64,000 nt of DNA from Pseudomonas sp. SCA2728.1_7 (GCF_018138145.1 NZ_CP073104.1:2046001-2110000), one strand, 5' to 3'. Shown: positions 18,129 to 27,592, numbered from the stretch's first letter. Made by a program: numbers and translations. The notes: generated by a model not told the origin, from the sequence alone.

Positions 18129-18935
18129 ATGAAGCACAACGTCATCCTTGTCGTGCTCGATGGCCTCAACTACGAGGTCGCGCGTCACGCCATGGGGCAT
18201 CTGCAGGCTTATGTTGGCGCAGGACGCGCCGCGCTCTACCAGTTGGAGTGCGAACTGCCGGCCCTGTCCCGACCGCTTTATGAATGCATCCTCACCGGCG
18301 TACCGCCGATCGACAGCGGCATCGTCCACAACAACGTCTCGCGCCTGTCCAATCAGCGCAGCATTTATCACTACGCCCGCGATGCCGGTTTGAAAACCGC
18401 GGCAGCGGCGTATCACTGGGTCAGCGAGTTATACAACCGCTCGCCGTTCGTAGCCGCCCGCGACCGCCACACCGACAATCTGTCGCTGCCGATCCAGCAC
18501 GGGCATTTCTACTGGAGCGATCACTACCCGGACTCGCACCTGTTCGCCGACGCGGAAAACCTGCGCCTGCGCCACGATCCGAACTTCCTGCTGATTCACC
18601 CGATGAACATCGACGACGCCGGGCACAAGCACGGCCTCGACTCTTCGCAATACCGCAACTGCGCGCGCTCGGCCGACATCATCCTCGCCGACTACTTGCA
18701 GAGCTGGCTCGACGCGGGCTATCAGGTATTGGTGACTGCCGACCACGGCATGAACAACGATCGCTCGCACAACGGCCTGTTGCCGGAAGAGCGCCAAGTG
18801 CCACTGTTCGTCCTCGGTGACGCCTTCAGCCTCGACGCTGGCGCCGCCCCCAAGCAGACCGAAATCTGCGGCACCGTCTGCGAACTGCTCGGCGTGCCCC
18901 ACGACAAACCTGTGTGCCGGGAGTTGCTCAAGTGA
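18129..18935 (+). CDS. Alkaline-phosphatase-superfamily phosphodiesterase/phosphonate hydrolase-like enzyme
   Basis: A 268-aa protein with the metal-site pattern of type I phosphodiesterases/nucleotide pyrophosphatases: 'VLDGLNY' (first Asp), a candidate nucleophile Ser in 'PALSRPLYE', 'HPMNIDDAGHKHG' (Asp and His ligands), 'TADHGM' (Asp-His) and a late His in 'RSHNG'. There is no signal peptide, so it acts in the cytoplasm after import. The ATG at 18129 is chosen since upstream in-frame sequence is REP. It overlaps the next gene by four bases. It probably hydrolyses the compound brought in by the importer; nearest functional parallels are phosphonoacetate hydrolase and NPP enzymes, not distinguishable here. 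Confidence 0.8.
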   Translation: MKHNVILVVLDGLNYEVARHAMGHLQAYVGAGRAALYQLECELPALSRPLYECILTGVPPIDSGIVHNNVSRLSNQRSIYHYARDAGLKTAAAAYHWVSELYNRSPFVAARDRHTDNLSLPIQHGHFYWSDHYPDSHLFADAENLRLRHDPNFLLIHPMNIDDAGHKHGLDSSQYRNCARSADIILADYLQSWLDAGYQVLVTADHGMNNDRSHNGLLPEERQVPLFVLGDAFSLDAGAAPKQTEICGTVCELLGVPHDKPVCRELLK

Positions 18936-19777
18936 ACTCAATGACTCGCGGCAAATGGCTGGCAGCCCTGTGCGTGGTGCCCTTCGCGCTGTTCTTTATC
19001 GTCTTCGAAATCGCCCCGCTGACCTGGGTGATGATCAGCAGCCTGCAATCGGAAGAATTCGGCTGGAGCTTGGCCAATTTCAGCAAGATCTTCAGCTCGA
19101 AGTTCTATTTGCAGGCGATCCAGTACAGCCTCGAAATCAGTTTCTGGTCGAGCGTTTTCGGCATCATCATTGCCGTACTCGGTGCGTATTCCCTGCGCCG
19201 GGTAGATTCGAAACTGCGCAATTTCGTGAATGCCTTCGCCAACATGACCAGCAATTTTTCCGGCGTACCCTTGGCCTTCGCGTTCATCATCCTGCTCGGT
19301 TTCAACGGCAGTATCACAATCATGTTGAAGCAGTCGGGGATCATTCAGGATTTCAACCTGTACTCGAAAACCGGGCTGATCATCCTTTACACCTATTTCC
19401 AGATTCCTCTTGGCGTGCTGCTGCTCTACCCGGCCTTCGACGCCTTGCGTGAAGACTGGCGCGAGTCGGCCGCGTTGCTCGGCGCCAACGGCTGGCAGTT
19501 CTGGCGACACATCGGTTTGCCGGTGCTGACCCCGGCGTTGCTCGGCACCTTCGTGATCCTGCTGGCCAATGCCCTCGGCGCCTACGCCACGGTGTATGCG
19601 CTGACGACGGGCAACTTCAACGTCCTGCCGATCCGTATTGCAGCGATGGTCTCCGGCGATATTTCCCTCGATCCGAATCTGGCCAGCGCTTTGGCCGTGG
19701 TATTGGTGGCGTTGATGACCATCGTCACCGTCGTGCATCAACTGCTGTTGAAGAGGAGCTACCATGTCTCGCGCTGA
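18932..19777 (+). CDS. ABC importer permease subunit 1
   Basis: A 281-aa inner-membrane permease with about six helices and the EAA-type loop 'REDWRESAALLGANGWQFWRHIGLP'. The GTG at 18932 overlaps the previous stop (GTGA) and has a GGGAG site 8 bases upstream; the ATG at 18941 is a weaker alternative. It should pair with the next permease as a heterodimer and dock on the ATPase encoded downstream. Confidence 0.88.
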   Translation: MNSMTRGKWLAALCVVPFALFFIVFEIAPLTWVMISSLQSEEFGWSLANFSKIFSSKFYLQAIQYSLEISFWSSVFGIIIAVLGAYSLRRVDSKLRNFVNAFANMTSNFSGVPLAFAFIILLGFNGSITIMLKQSGIIQDFNLYSKTGLIILYTYFQIPLGVLLLYPAFDALREDWRESAALLGANGWQFWRHIGLPVLTPALLGTFVILLANALGAYATVYALTTGNFNVLPIRIAAMVSGDISLDPNLASALAVVLVALMTIVTVVHQLLLKRSYHVSR

Positions 19778-20564
19778 ATCCGGCCCGGCCGGCCTCTACC
19801 ACCGCGTCGTGGTTTATCTGCTGTTCGCGATCCTCTTGCTACCACTCGTAGGCACGCTGGTTTATTCGATCGCCAGCAGTTGGTCAGCGACCATCCTGCC
19901 CAGCGGCTTCACCTTAAAGTGGTACATCCAGTTGTGGAGCGATCCGCGCTTTCTTCACGCGTTCGGTCAGTCTTTGCTGGTGTGCGTCGGCGCGCTGGTG
20001 CTGTCGGTGGTGCTGATTCTGCCGCTGCTGTTCGTGGTGCATTACCACTTCCCGAAACTCGATGCGCTGATGAACATTCTCATCCTGCTGCCCTTCGCGG
20101 TGCCGCCGGTGGTGTCGTCGGTGGGTCTGTTGCAGCTCTATGGTTCCGGGCCGATGGCGATGGTCGGCACGCCGTGGATTCTGATCGGTTGCTACTTCAC
20201 CGTGGCCCTGCCGTTCATGTACCGGGCAATCACCAACAACCTGCAAGCGATCAACCTGCGCGACCTGATGGACGCCGCACAACTGCTCGGCGCCAGCACC
20301 TTTCAGGCAGCGTTTCTGGTGGTGCTGCCAAACCTGCGCAAAGGCCTGATGGTCGCTTTGCTGCTGTCGTTCTCGTTCCTGTTCGGAGAGTTCGTCTTCG
20401 CCAACATTCTGGTCGGCACTCGCTACGAAACCCTGCAGGTGTATCTGAACAACATGCGCAACAGCAGCGGCCACTTCACCAGTGCGCTGGTCATCTCGTA
20501 TTTCTTTTTCGTGCTGGTCCTGACCTGGATCGCCAACATCTTGAACAAGGACAAAAGCGAATGA
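19764..20564 (+). CDS. ABC importer permease subunit 2
   Basis: A 266-aa permease of the same binding-protein-dependent family, with its EAA-type loop in 'LRDLMDAAQLLGASTFQAAFLVVLP' and six predicted helices. It overlaps the first permease by 14 bases and the ATPase gene by four (ATGA), so the three are tightly coupled. A GAGGAG site precedes the ATG at 19764. Confidence 0.88.
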   Translation: MSRAESGPAGLYHRVVVYLLFAILLLPLVGTLVYSIASSWSATILPSGFTLKWYIQLWSDPRFLHAFGQSLLVCVGALVLSVVLILPLLFVVHYHFPKLDALMNILILLPFAVPPVVSSVGLLQLYGSGPMAMVGTPWILIGCYFTVALPFMYRAITNNLQAINLRDLMDAAQLLGASTFQAAFLVVLPNLRKGLMVALLLSFSFLFGEFVFANILVGTRYETLQVYLNNMRNSSGHFTSALVISYFFFVLVLTWIANILNKDKSE

Positions 20565-21550
20565 GCTACGTCAGCGTCCAACACCTGCAGAAAAGCTACG
20601 CCGGCACCACGGTGTTCAGCGACATCGACTGCGAAATCAACAAGGGCGAGTTCGTCACCCTGCTCGGCCCCTCCGGTTGCGGCAAATCCACACTGCTGCG
20701 TTGCATCGCCGGCCTGACGCCGGTGGATGGCGGAAAGATCCTGCTGGATGGCGTCGATATCGTGCCATTGAGTCCGCAGAAACGCGGGATCGGCATGGTG
20801 TTTCAGAGTTATGCGCTGTTCCCCAACATGACCGTCGAGCAGAATGTTGCCTTCGGTTTGCGCATGCAAAAGGTCAACGCCGACGACAGCCATAAACGCG
20901 TTTCCGAGGTGTTGAAACTGGTTGAACTGAACGACTTCGCCAGTCGCTATCCGCATCAACTGTCCGGTGGCCAATGTCAGCGCGTGGCCCTTGCCCGTTC
21001 GCTGGTGACGCGCCCGCGTCTGTTGCTGCTGGACGAGCCACTGTCTGCACTGGATGCGCGCATTCGTAAGCACCTGCGCGAACAGATCCGCCAGATTCAG
21101 CGCGAACTCGGCCTGACGACGATTTTCGTCACCCACGATCAGGAAGAAGCGCTGACCATGTCTGATCGGATTTTCCTGATGAATCAGGGAAAAATCGTCC
21201 AGAGCGGCGATGCCGAAACCTTGTACACCGCACCCGTCGATGTGTTCGCCGCCGGCTTCATCGGCAACTACAACCTGCTTGATGCCGACGACGCATCGAA
21301 GCTGTTGCAGCGCCCGATCAACCACCGCATCGCCATTCGCCCGGAAGCCATTGAACTGAGCCTGGAAGGCGAACTCGACGCGCAGATCCGTAGCCACAGC
21401 CTTCTTGGCAACGTCATCCGCTATCGCATCGAAGCGCGTGGCGTGGAACTGGTGGTGGATGTGCTCAACCGCTCGGCGGCCGATCTGCATCCCGACGGTC
21501 AGCGTTTGGCGCTTTCCATCGATCCGACGGCCCTGTGTGAAGTAGCTTAA
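20561..21550 (+). CDS. ABC importer ATP-binding protein
   Basis: A 329-aa nucleotide-binding subunit of the spermidine/putrescine-iron class. Walker A 'GPSGCGKST', Q-loop in 'VFQSYALFP', signature 'LSGGQCQRVALARSL', Walker B 'LLLLDEPLSALD' and the switch His in 'FVTHDQEEA' are all intact. After residue 240 comes a TOBE-like domain ('AIRPEAIELS'). It energises the two permeases upstream. The ATG overlaps the stop of permease 2. Confidence 0.92.
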   Translation: MSYVSVQHLQKSYAGTTVFSDIDCEINKGEFVTLLGPSGCGKSTLLRCIAGLTPVDGGKILLDGVDIVPLSPQKRGIGMVFQSYALFPNMTVEQNVAFGLRMQKVNADDSHKRVSEVLKLVELNDFASRYPHQLSGGQCQRVALARSLVTRPRLLLLDEPLSALDARIRKHLREQIRQIQRELGLTTIFVTHDQEEALTMSDRIFLMNQGKIVQSGDAETLYTAPVDVFAAGFIGNYNLLDADDASKLLQRPINHRIAIRPEAIELSLEGELDAQIRSHSLLGNVIRYRIEARGVELVVDVLNRSAADLHPDGQRLALSIDPTALCEVA

Positions 21551-21552
21551 AA

Positions 21553-21648
21553 GCAGCTGCAAGCTTCGAGCTACAAGCTTCAAGTTGTAGACTGCGGCGT
21601 AACTGATTTCAATTCTTGCAGCTCGACGCTTGTAGCTCGCAGCTGTTC
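21553..21648. repeat. Imperfect inverted repeat of the 'gcagctgcaagcttcgagct' type
   Basis: Left arm gcagctgcaagcttcgagct and right arm ending gcttgtagctcgcagctg can fold together. It separates the ABC operon from the HAD gene and may act as terminator; a third palindrome family distinct from the REPs. Confidence 0.7.
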
Positions 21649-21661
21649 TCGGAGAGAACCG

Positions 21662-22315
21662 ATGGCTTTGGCAATTTTTGATCTGGACGAAACGTTGATC
21701 CACGGCGACTGCGCCACCCTCTGGAGCGAGCAGATGGGGCGCCTCGGCTGGGTCGATCCCGAGTCGTTCATGCGCAAGAACAACGAACTGATGGACGCCT
21801 ACAGCCATGGCAAATTGCGCATGGAAGACTACATGGAGTTCAGCCTCGAACCGCTGATCGGCCGCACGCCGGAAGAAGTCGAGCACTTGGTCGGGCCATG
21901 GGTTGAAGACTTTATCGAACCGATCATCTTCAGCGACGCGACCAAAACCATCGCCGCCCACCGCAAGGCCGGCGACCGGATTCTGGTGATCTCGGCGTCG
22001 GGCACGCATCTGGTCAGACCGATTGCCGATCGACTGGGCATTGATGAAGTTCTGGGGATTGAACTGGAAGTCGCCCATGGCGTTTACAGCGGCCATACCA
22101 TGGGCACGTTGACCTACCGCGAAGGTAAAATCACTCGCTTGCTGGAGTGGCTGGATGCTGAAGAGGAGAACCTGGAAGGTGCGAGTTTCTATTCCGACTC
22201 GCGCAATGATCTGCCGCTGTTGCTGAAGGTGGATTTCCCACACGTGGTGAATCCGGACCCAGTGCTGCTGGAACACGCAGAAAAGGCCAACTGGCCAATC
22301 CATCTCTGGAAATGA
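21662..22315 (+). CDS. HAD-IB family phosphatase
   Basis: A 217-aa SerB-like HAD hydrolase. Motif I is 'IFDLDETLIHGDC' (nucleophile and acid/base Asp), motif II is the Ser in 'VISASGTH', and motif III/IV is 'YSDSRNDLPLL'; the helical cap lies between residues 20 and 80. This is the TIGR01490-like IB subgroup, whose members act on small phosphomonoesters such as phosphoserine or histidinol phosphate. It starts 112 bp after the ABC operon across a repeat. Whether it dephosphorylates a product of that operon is open. Confidence 0.85.
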   Translation: MALAIFDLDETLIHGDCATLWSEQMGRLGWVDPESFMRKNNELMDAYSHGKLRMEDYMEFSLEPLIGRTPEEVEHLVGPWVEDFIEPIIFSDATKTIAAHRKAGDRILVISASGTHLVRPIADRLGIDEVLGIELEVAHGVYSGHTMGTLTYREGKITRLLEWLDAEEENLEGASFYSDSRNDLPLLLKVDFPHVVNPDPVLLEHAEKANWPIHLWK

Positions 22316-22410
22316 CAAAGATTTAATCTGCACAGGCAGGCTGATATTCCAAACCTGAGTTCGACCCGATGCATCAGGTCGATGTAGCCCGGCAGAACAA
22401 CCCGGTCAGT

Positions 22411-22451
22411 CCCCTCTCCCTTTGGGAGAGGGTTAGGGTGAGGGGCTTTTT
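22411..22451 (+). terminator. Hairpin 'cccctctccctttgggagag' with T-run
   Basis: A GC-rich stem formed by ccctctccc and gggagaggg is followed by 'ttagggtgaggggcttttt'. It lies between the converging HAD and quinone-oxidoreductase genes. The same string occurs commonly as a dispersed repeat in pseudomonads (from memory). Confidence 0.7.
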
Positions 22452-22460
22452 GCCTTGATC

Positions 22461-23423
22461 TCAGCTCAGACTTTCATCAATCACCAACACCAGCTTTCCC
22501 GCCACCGTATTACTCGCCAACTCGGCAAAAGCCGCCTCGGCATCCTTCACCGCAAACGCCTTGGCCAACTGCGGACTCAACCGCCCTTCGGCAAACAACG
22601 GCCACACCTGCTGGCCCAGATCACTCAACAGATCCGCCTTGAACTGATCGTCACGACTGCGCAACGTCGAGCCCAGCAGTTGCACACGCTTGGCCAAGAC
22701 CTGCGCCAGATCCAGTTTGGCCTCACGGCCACCCATCAAACCGATCAACACCCAACGGCCGTCCAGCGCCATCAGTTTGAGATTCAGCGCCGAATAATTG
22801 CCGCCGACCGGATCGAGAATCACATTGAACGGCCCGAAATCACGCAGGCTCTCCAGATCATCGGTGCGCAGCACCCCGCCCTGCGCACCCAGCGCCTCAC
22901 AGTAGGCCAAACGCTCGGCCGAACCAACGCTGACCCAGCACGGATTGCCAAACGCCTTGCACAACTGAATGGCGGCTGAACCGATTCCACTTGCGCCGGC
23001 GTGCAAGAGAACTTTCTCACCCGGTTTGAGCGCCGCAAGTTGAAACACATTCAGCCAGACTGTTGCATAAACCTCGGGCAATGCTGCCGCCTCGATCAGC
23101 GAGACGCCTTCGGGAACCGGCAGCACGTGCCGCCCGTCGACGACCACCTCTTCGGCCATGCCGCCCCCGGCCAGCAAGGCGCAAACCCGATCGCCGACCT
23201 GCCAGGCACTGCCCGCGCCGACCTCGCTGATCACCCCGGAGCACTCAAGACCGAGTACCTGGCTGGCCCCTGGTGGTGGCGGATAGAGCCCTGCTTTCTG
23301 TAATAAATCGGCGCGATTGAGGCCTGCTGCTGCCACTCGAATGCGGACTTGTCCTACATCGCACGTAGGACTCGGCTCTTCAACCCATGCCACTTGACCG
23401 TCAACGCCTTGCAATGCCTTCAC
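22461..23423 (-). CDS. Zinc-free NADPH:quinone oxidoreductase (MDR family)
   Basis: A 320-aa medium-chain reductase of the quinone-oxidoreductase/PIG3 branch. An N-terminal GroES-like domain (about 25-120) lacks the zinc-binding Cys set; the Rossmann domain carries 'VLLHAGASGIGSAAIQL' for NADPH. It reduces quinones or enones in the cytoplasm. It is divergent from the AlgO/Prc gene with about 105 bp between, which must hold both promoters. Confidence 0.9.
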   Translation of the reverse strand: MKALQGVDGQVAWVEEPSPTCDVGQVRIRVAAAGLNRADLLQKAGLYPPPPGASQVLGLECSGVISEVGAGSAWQVGDRVCALLAGGGMAEEVVVDGRHVLPVPEGVSLIEAAALPEVYATVWLNVFQLAALKPGEKVLLHAGASGIGSAAIQLCKAFGNPCWVSVGSAERLAYCEALGAQGGVLRTDDLESLRDFGPFNVILDPVGGNYSALNLKLMALDGRWVLIGLMGGREAKLDLAQVLAKRVQLLGSTLRSRDDQFKADLLSDLGQQVWPLFAEGRLSPQLAKAFAVKDAEAAFAELASNTVAGKLVLVIDESLS

Positions 23424-23528
23424 AGTGCCTCCATAGTGAGTCTGGACTGAGCCCGAAGCTGTAGCGCCGGGCTTTTTGCATTATGCGACCGGCTCTCGTA
23501 GAACCGGCGACTTCAAAGACGGCCTAAT

Positions 23529-25646
23529 ATGCGTTATCAATTGTCCCCGCGTCGAATCAGCATGAAGCATTTGCTCCCCAGCACCGCCCTCGCTCTTTTC
23601 ATCGGTATCGGTTTGTTGCCGGTGTCGGGCAATACATTCGCAGCCAACAGCTGGGACAAATTGCAGCCTGATCGCGATGAAGTCATCGCCAGCCTGAACG
23701 TCGTCGAGTTGCTCAAGCGTCACCACTACAGCAAGCCGCCGCTCGACGATGCGCGCTCGGTGATCATCTACGACAGCTACCTCAAGCTGCTGGATCCGTC
23801 GCGCAGCTACTTCATGGCCAGCGACATCAGCGAATTCGACAAGTGGAAGACCCAGTTCGACGACTTCCTCAAAAGCGGCGATCTCAACGCCGGGTTCACC
23901 ATCTACAAGCGCTATCTGGACCGCGTCAAGTCGCGTCTGGACTTCGCCCTTGCCGAGCTGAACAAAGGCGTCGACAAGATGGACTTCACCACCAAGGAAA
24001 CCTTGCTGATCGATCGCAAGGACGCCCCTTGGCTCAAATCCACCGCTGAACTCGACGACCTGTGGCGCAAACGCGTCAAGGACGAAGTGCTGCGGATGAA
24101 GATCGCCGGCAAAGAGCCGAAGCAGATCCAGGAAACCCTGACCAAGCGCTACAAGAATCAGTTGGCGCGCCTGGATCAGACCCGTCCGGAAGACATCTTC
24201 CAGGCGTACATCAACACCTTCGCCATGTCCTACGATCCGCACACCAACTATCTGTCGCCGGATAACGCGGAAAACTTCGACATCAACATGAGCCTGTCCC
24301 TCGAGGGCATCGGTGCCGTGTTGCAGAGCGACAACGACCAGGTGAAAGTCGTGCGTCTGGTGCCGGCGGGCCCGGCCGACAAGACCAAACAGGTCGCCCC
24401 GGCCGACAAGATCATCGGCGTTGCCCAAGGCAACAAGGAAATGGTCGACGTGGTCGGCTGGCGTCTCGACGAAGTGGTCAAACTGATCCGTGGCCCGAAA
24501 GGCACCGTGGTGCGTCTGGAAGTGATTCCGGCGAGCAATGCGCCGAACGACCAGACCACCAAGATCGTGCCGATCACCCGTGAAGCGGTGAAGCTCGAAG
24601 ACCAGGCCGTGAAGAAGTCCGTGCTCAACCTGAAACAGGACGGCAAGGACTACAAACTCGGCGTGATCGAGATCCCGGCTTTCTATCTCGACTTCAAGGC
24701 TTTCCGTGCCGGTGATCCGGATTACAAGAGCACCACTCGCGACGTCAAGAAGCTGCTCACCGAGCTGCAGAAAGACAAAGTCGACGGCGTGGTCATCGAC
24801 CTGCGCAACAACGGCGGCGGTTCCCTGCAGGAAGCCACCGAGCTGACCAGTCTGTTCATCGACAAAGGCCCGACCGTACTGGTGCGTAATGCCGATGGCC
24901 GTGTCGACGTACTCGAAGATGAAAACCCGGGCGCGTTCTACAAAGGTCCGATGGCGTTGCTGGTCAACCGCTTGTCCGCCTCGGCTTCGGAGATCTTCGC
25001 CGGCGCCATGCAGGACTACCACCGCGCGCTGATCATCGGTGGTCAGACCTTCGGTAAAGGCACCGTGCAGACCATTCAGCCGCTCAACCATGGCGAACTG
25101 AAACTGACGCTGGCCAAGTTCTACCGGGTCTCTGGCCAGAGCACCCAGCATCAGGGCGTGTTGCCGGACATCGACTACCCGTCGTTGATCGACACCAAGG
25201 AAATCGGCGAGAGCGCCCTGCCGGAAGCCATGCCGTGGGACACCATCCGTGCGGCAATCAAACCGGCGGCCGATCCGTTCAAACCGTTCCTGGCCCAGCT
25301 CAAGTCCGAACATGACACGCGCACCGCCAAGGATGCCGAGTTTGTGTTCATCCGTGACAAGCTGGCCCTGGCGCAGAAACTGATGGAAGAAAAAACCGTC
25401 AGCCTCAACGAAGCCGAACGCCGTGCCCAGCACAACGACATCGACGCCAAGCAACTGACGATGGAAAACATCCGTCGCAAAGCCAAAGGCGAAGAACCGC
25501 TCAAAGAGCTGAAAAAAGAAGACGAAGACGCCCTTGCGGCTGCCGATCCGGACAAGGTCAAACCAGAAGACGATGCCTACCTGAGCGAAACCGGGCGCGT
25601 ACTGCTGGATTACCTGAAGCTGAGCAATCAGGTGGCCAAGAAGTAA
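23529..25646 (+). CDS. algO: Periplasmic tail-specific protease AlgO/Prc
   Basis: A 705-aa S41-family processing protease. A signal peptide (cleaved near 'NTFAANSWD') precedes an N-terminal helical domain, a PDZ domain at about 240-330 ('NMSLSLEGIGAVLQ'), the protease core with catalytic Ser in 'SASEIFAGAMQDY' and Lys in 'TFGKGTVQ', and a C-terminal domain after residue 560. In Pseudomonas this enzyme degrades C-terminally tagged proteins and can cleave MucA, releasing AlgU and alginate synthesis. The start is 23529; MKHLLPST at 23562 is a credible alternative with a more compact signal peptide. Confidence 0.92.
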   Translation: MRYQLSPRRISMKHLLPSTALALFIGIGLLPVSGNTFAANSWDKLQPDRDEVIASLNVVELLKRHHYSKPPLDDARSVIIYDSYLKLLDPSRSYFMASDISEFDKWKTQFDDFLKSGDLNAGFTIYKRYLDRVKSRLDFALAELNKGVDKMDFTTKETLLIDRKDAPWLKSTAELDDLWRKRVKDEVLRMKIAGKEPKQIQETLTKRYKNQLARLDQTRPEDIFQAYINTFAMSYDPHTNYLSPDNAENFDINMSLSLEGIGAVLQSDNDQVKVVRLVPAGPADKTKQVAPADKIIGVAQGNKEMVDVVGWRLDEVVKLIRGPKGTVVRLEVIPASNAPNDQTTKIVPITREAVKLEDQAVKKSVLNLKQDGKDYKLGVIEIPAFYLDFKAFRAGDPDYKSTTRDVKKLLTELQKDKVDGVVIDLRNNGGGSLQEATELTSLFIDKGPTVLVRNADGRVDVLEDENPGAFYKGPMALLVNRLSASASEIFAGAMQDYHRALIIGGQTFGKGTVQTIQPLNHGELKLTLAKFYRVSGQSTQHQGVLPDIDYPSLIDTKEIGESALPEAMPWDTIRAAIKPAADPFKPFLAQLKSEHDTRTAKDAEFVFIRDKLALAQKLMEEKTVSLNEAERRAQHNDIDAKQLTMENIRRKAKGEEPLKELKKEDEDALAAADPDKVKPEDDAYLSETGRVLLDYLKLSNQVAKK

Positions 25647-25713
25647 GGTGATGGCAATTTAATGCTGACGATCCCCGGATCGTCATCAAACAGTCATCAT
25701 TCTGTCGTGCAAT

Positions 25714-25764
25714 AAAGGACTGGGAGCCACTCTCTTCATCGAGAGCGCTCCCAGTCCTTTTTTT
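25714..25764 (+). terminator. Rho-independent terminator after algO
   Basis: A strong stem (aaaggactgggagc with gctcccagtccttt) followed by an eight-T run, ending 17 bp before the next start codon. It separates algO from the EAL-GGDEF gene, although the T-run lies so close to that gene that its promoter must overlap or precede the hairpin. Confidence 0.85.
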
Positions 25765-25780
25765 ATCGCCAGAGATTGCC

Positions 25781-27571
25781 ATGACCACGACCGAACAGCT
25801 GAGTGCCTTGAGCTCGATCCTGACTCAAAGCGGTTTACACAGCCTGTTCCAACCGATCATCTCTCTCTCGGAACGGCGCATTCTCGGCTACGAAGCCCTC
25901 ACGCGCGGCCCTTCCAACAGTCCTCTCCACTCGCCGATCGCGCTGTTCGCCGTGGCACGTCAGGCCGGACGTTTGAGCGAACTGGAGATCGCCTGCCGCC
26001 AGAGCGCTTGCCGTCGCTTCAACGAGCAGCAACTGCCGGGCAAACTGTTTCTCAACGTCTCGCCGGAATCCTTGCTGGAAGCCGCCCATCAACCGGGGCG
26101 CACGTTGCAACTGCTGCAGGATTTCGGCATTCCGCCGAGTCAGGTGGTCATCGAGCTGACCGAACAGACACCCATCGACGATTTCCAGTTGCTGCAAACG
26201 GCCCTGCATCACTATCGGGCGATGGGCTTTTCCATTGCGCTGGATGATCTCGGTGCCGGCTACTCAAGCCTGCGCCTGTGGTCAGAACTGCGTCCGGACT
26301 ACGTGAAGATCGATCGACACTTCATCGATGGCATTCATCAGGACGCGTTGAAGCGCGAGTTCGTCGGCTCGATCCTGCAAATCGCCAAAGCCTCACGCGC
26401 GCAAGTCATCGCCGAAGGCATCGAGTTGCCGGAAGAACTCGCAGTGCTGACTGAAATGGGCGTCGATCTGGTTCAGGGTTACTTGCTCGGCCGCCCTCAG
26501 GAACACCCTCCGCGCGATGCCCGCGCCTTGATGCCCAAACACGACAGCAGCAGCGTTGCGCTGAACGACGAAGGCAGCGACCTCAGCGCCCTGCTCAACG
26601 ACCAACCGGCCGTGCATCGCGACACACCAACCGCCACCGTACTGGAAGCCTTCCGCCGCCAGGCCAACCTCAATTCACTGGCGGTACTCGACGAACAAGG
26701 CCAACCCTGCGGCATCGTCCATCGTCATTCCCTGTCGGATGCACTACTCAAACCGTTCGCCACCGACCTGTTCGCGCGCAAACCGATCAGCCGCCTGATG
26801 AACGACGACTTCCTCGCCGTGGAAATGAGCCAGTCCCTGCAACAAGTCAGCCGCCTCATCACCAGCCGCGCCCGCCAGCGCATCGAAGAGGACTTCATCA
26901 TCACCCTTAACGGCGGCTACCTCGGCCTTGGCAGGGTGATTGATGTGCTCAAACTGATTACCGAACTGAAGATTCAACAGGCTCGTTATGCCAACCCGCT
27001 GACCTTGCTGCCGGGTAATGTGCCGATTCAGCAATGTCTGACTCGCCTGCTGCAACAAGGCCGCGAGTCGGTCATCTGCTACGTCGACATCGACAGTTTC
27101 AAACCCTTTAATGACATCTATGGCTACGGGCGCGGCGATGAAGTTCTGCTGTGTTTGGCGCAATGCCTCAACGAGCGAGTAGACCCGTCCCGCGACTTCG
27201 TTGGCCATATTGGCGGCGACGACTTCCTCCTTGTCCTTGGCCCCGAAGATTGGCGCAAACGTCTTAATCAATTGCTTGATGATTTCCAGAGCCAATGCCG
27301 GCGGTTCTACCGTCCTGAACACCTTGTGGTTGGATGCTTTATTGCGCCGAATCGCCAAGGGGTGCGACAGGAGTTTCCGTTGTTGTCGCTTTCCATTGGC
27401 GTGGTGCATTTGCATCCCGAGGCTTGCGCACACCTGGATGCCAGTCAACTTGCGGAAATGGCTTCGCAGGCGAAGCATCATGCTAAGAATGTTCCGGGGT
27501 ATAGCGTGCATGTGATTGATAGTCTGGCCGCTGCCGACGTCCATCCACCGCAGCTAATCGGACAACGTTGA
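25781..27571 (+). CDS. EAL-CBS-GGDEF cyclic-di-GMP protein
   Basis: A 596-aa soluble protein with unusual order. EAL domain (about 15-245): 'YEALTRG', 'NVSPESLLE', 'ELTEQ', 'ALDDLGAGYSSL', 'PDYVKID', 'VIAEGIE' and 'QGYLLGRP' keep the metal and substrate residues, so phosphodiesterase activity is likely. Two CBS motifs (about 285-400) may sense a nucleotide. The C-terminal GGDEF domain (about 410-580) has 'GHIGGDDF', a GGDEF-to-GGDDF change, so cyclase activity is uncertain. No membrane segment. The same gene order next to algO is known to me from P. aeruginosa. It should lower c-di-GMP and favour motility. Confidence 0.9.
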   Translation: MTTTEQLSALSSILTQSGLHSLFQPIISLSERRILGYEALTRGPSNSPLHSPIALFAVARQAGRLSELEIACRQSACRRFNEQQLPGKLFLNVSPESLLEAAHQPGRTLQLLQDFGIPPSQVVIELTEQTPIDDFQLLQTALHHYRAMGFSIALDDLGAGYSSLRLWSELRPDYVKIDRHFIDGIHQDALKREFVGSILQIAKASRAQVIAEGIELPEELAVLTEMGVDLVQGYLLGRPQEHPPRDARALMPKHDSSSVALNDEGSDLSALLNDQPAVHRDTPTATVLEAFRRQANLNSLAVLDEQGQPCGIVHRHSLSDALLKPFATDLFARKPISRLMNDDFLAVEMSQSLQQVSRLITSRARQRIEEDFIITLNGGYLGLGRVIDVLKLITELKIQQARYANPLTLLPGNVPIQQCLTRLLQQGRESVICYVDIDSFKPFNDIYGYGRGDEVLLCLAQCLNERVDPSRDFVGHIGGDDFLLVLGPEDWRKRLNQLLDDFQSQCRRFYRPEHLVVGCFIAPNRQGVRQEFPLLSLSIGVVHLHPEACAHLDASQLAEMASQAKHHAKNVPGYSVHVIDSLAAADVHPPQLIGQR

Positions 27572-27592
27572 TTCCCCCCAAACACACAGATC

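Noticed and set aside
20423..22333. 636-aa open frame on the minus strand
   Set aside because: It runs antisense through permease, ATPase and HAD genes with clear motifs on the other strand; composition is that of a shadow frame.
23481..25454. 657-aa open frame antisense to the AlgO/Prc gene
   Set aside because: The plus strand encodes complete protease motifs; the antisense frame has no start signals or known domain.
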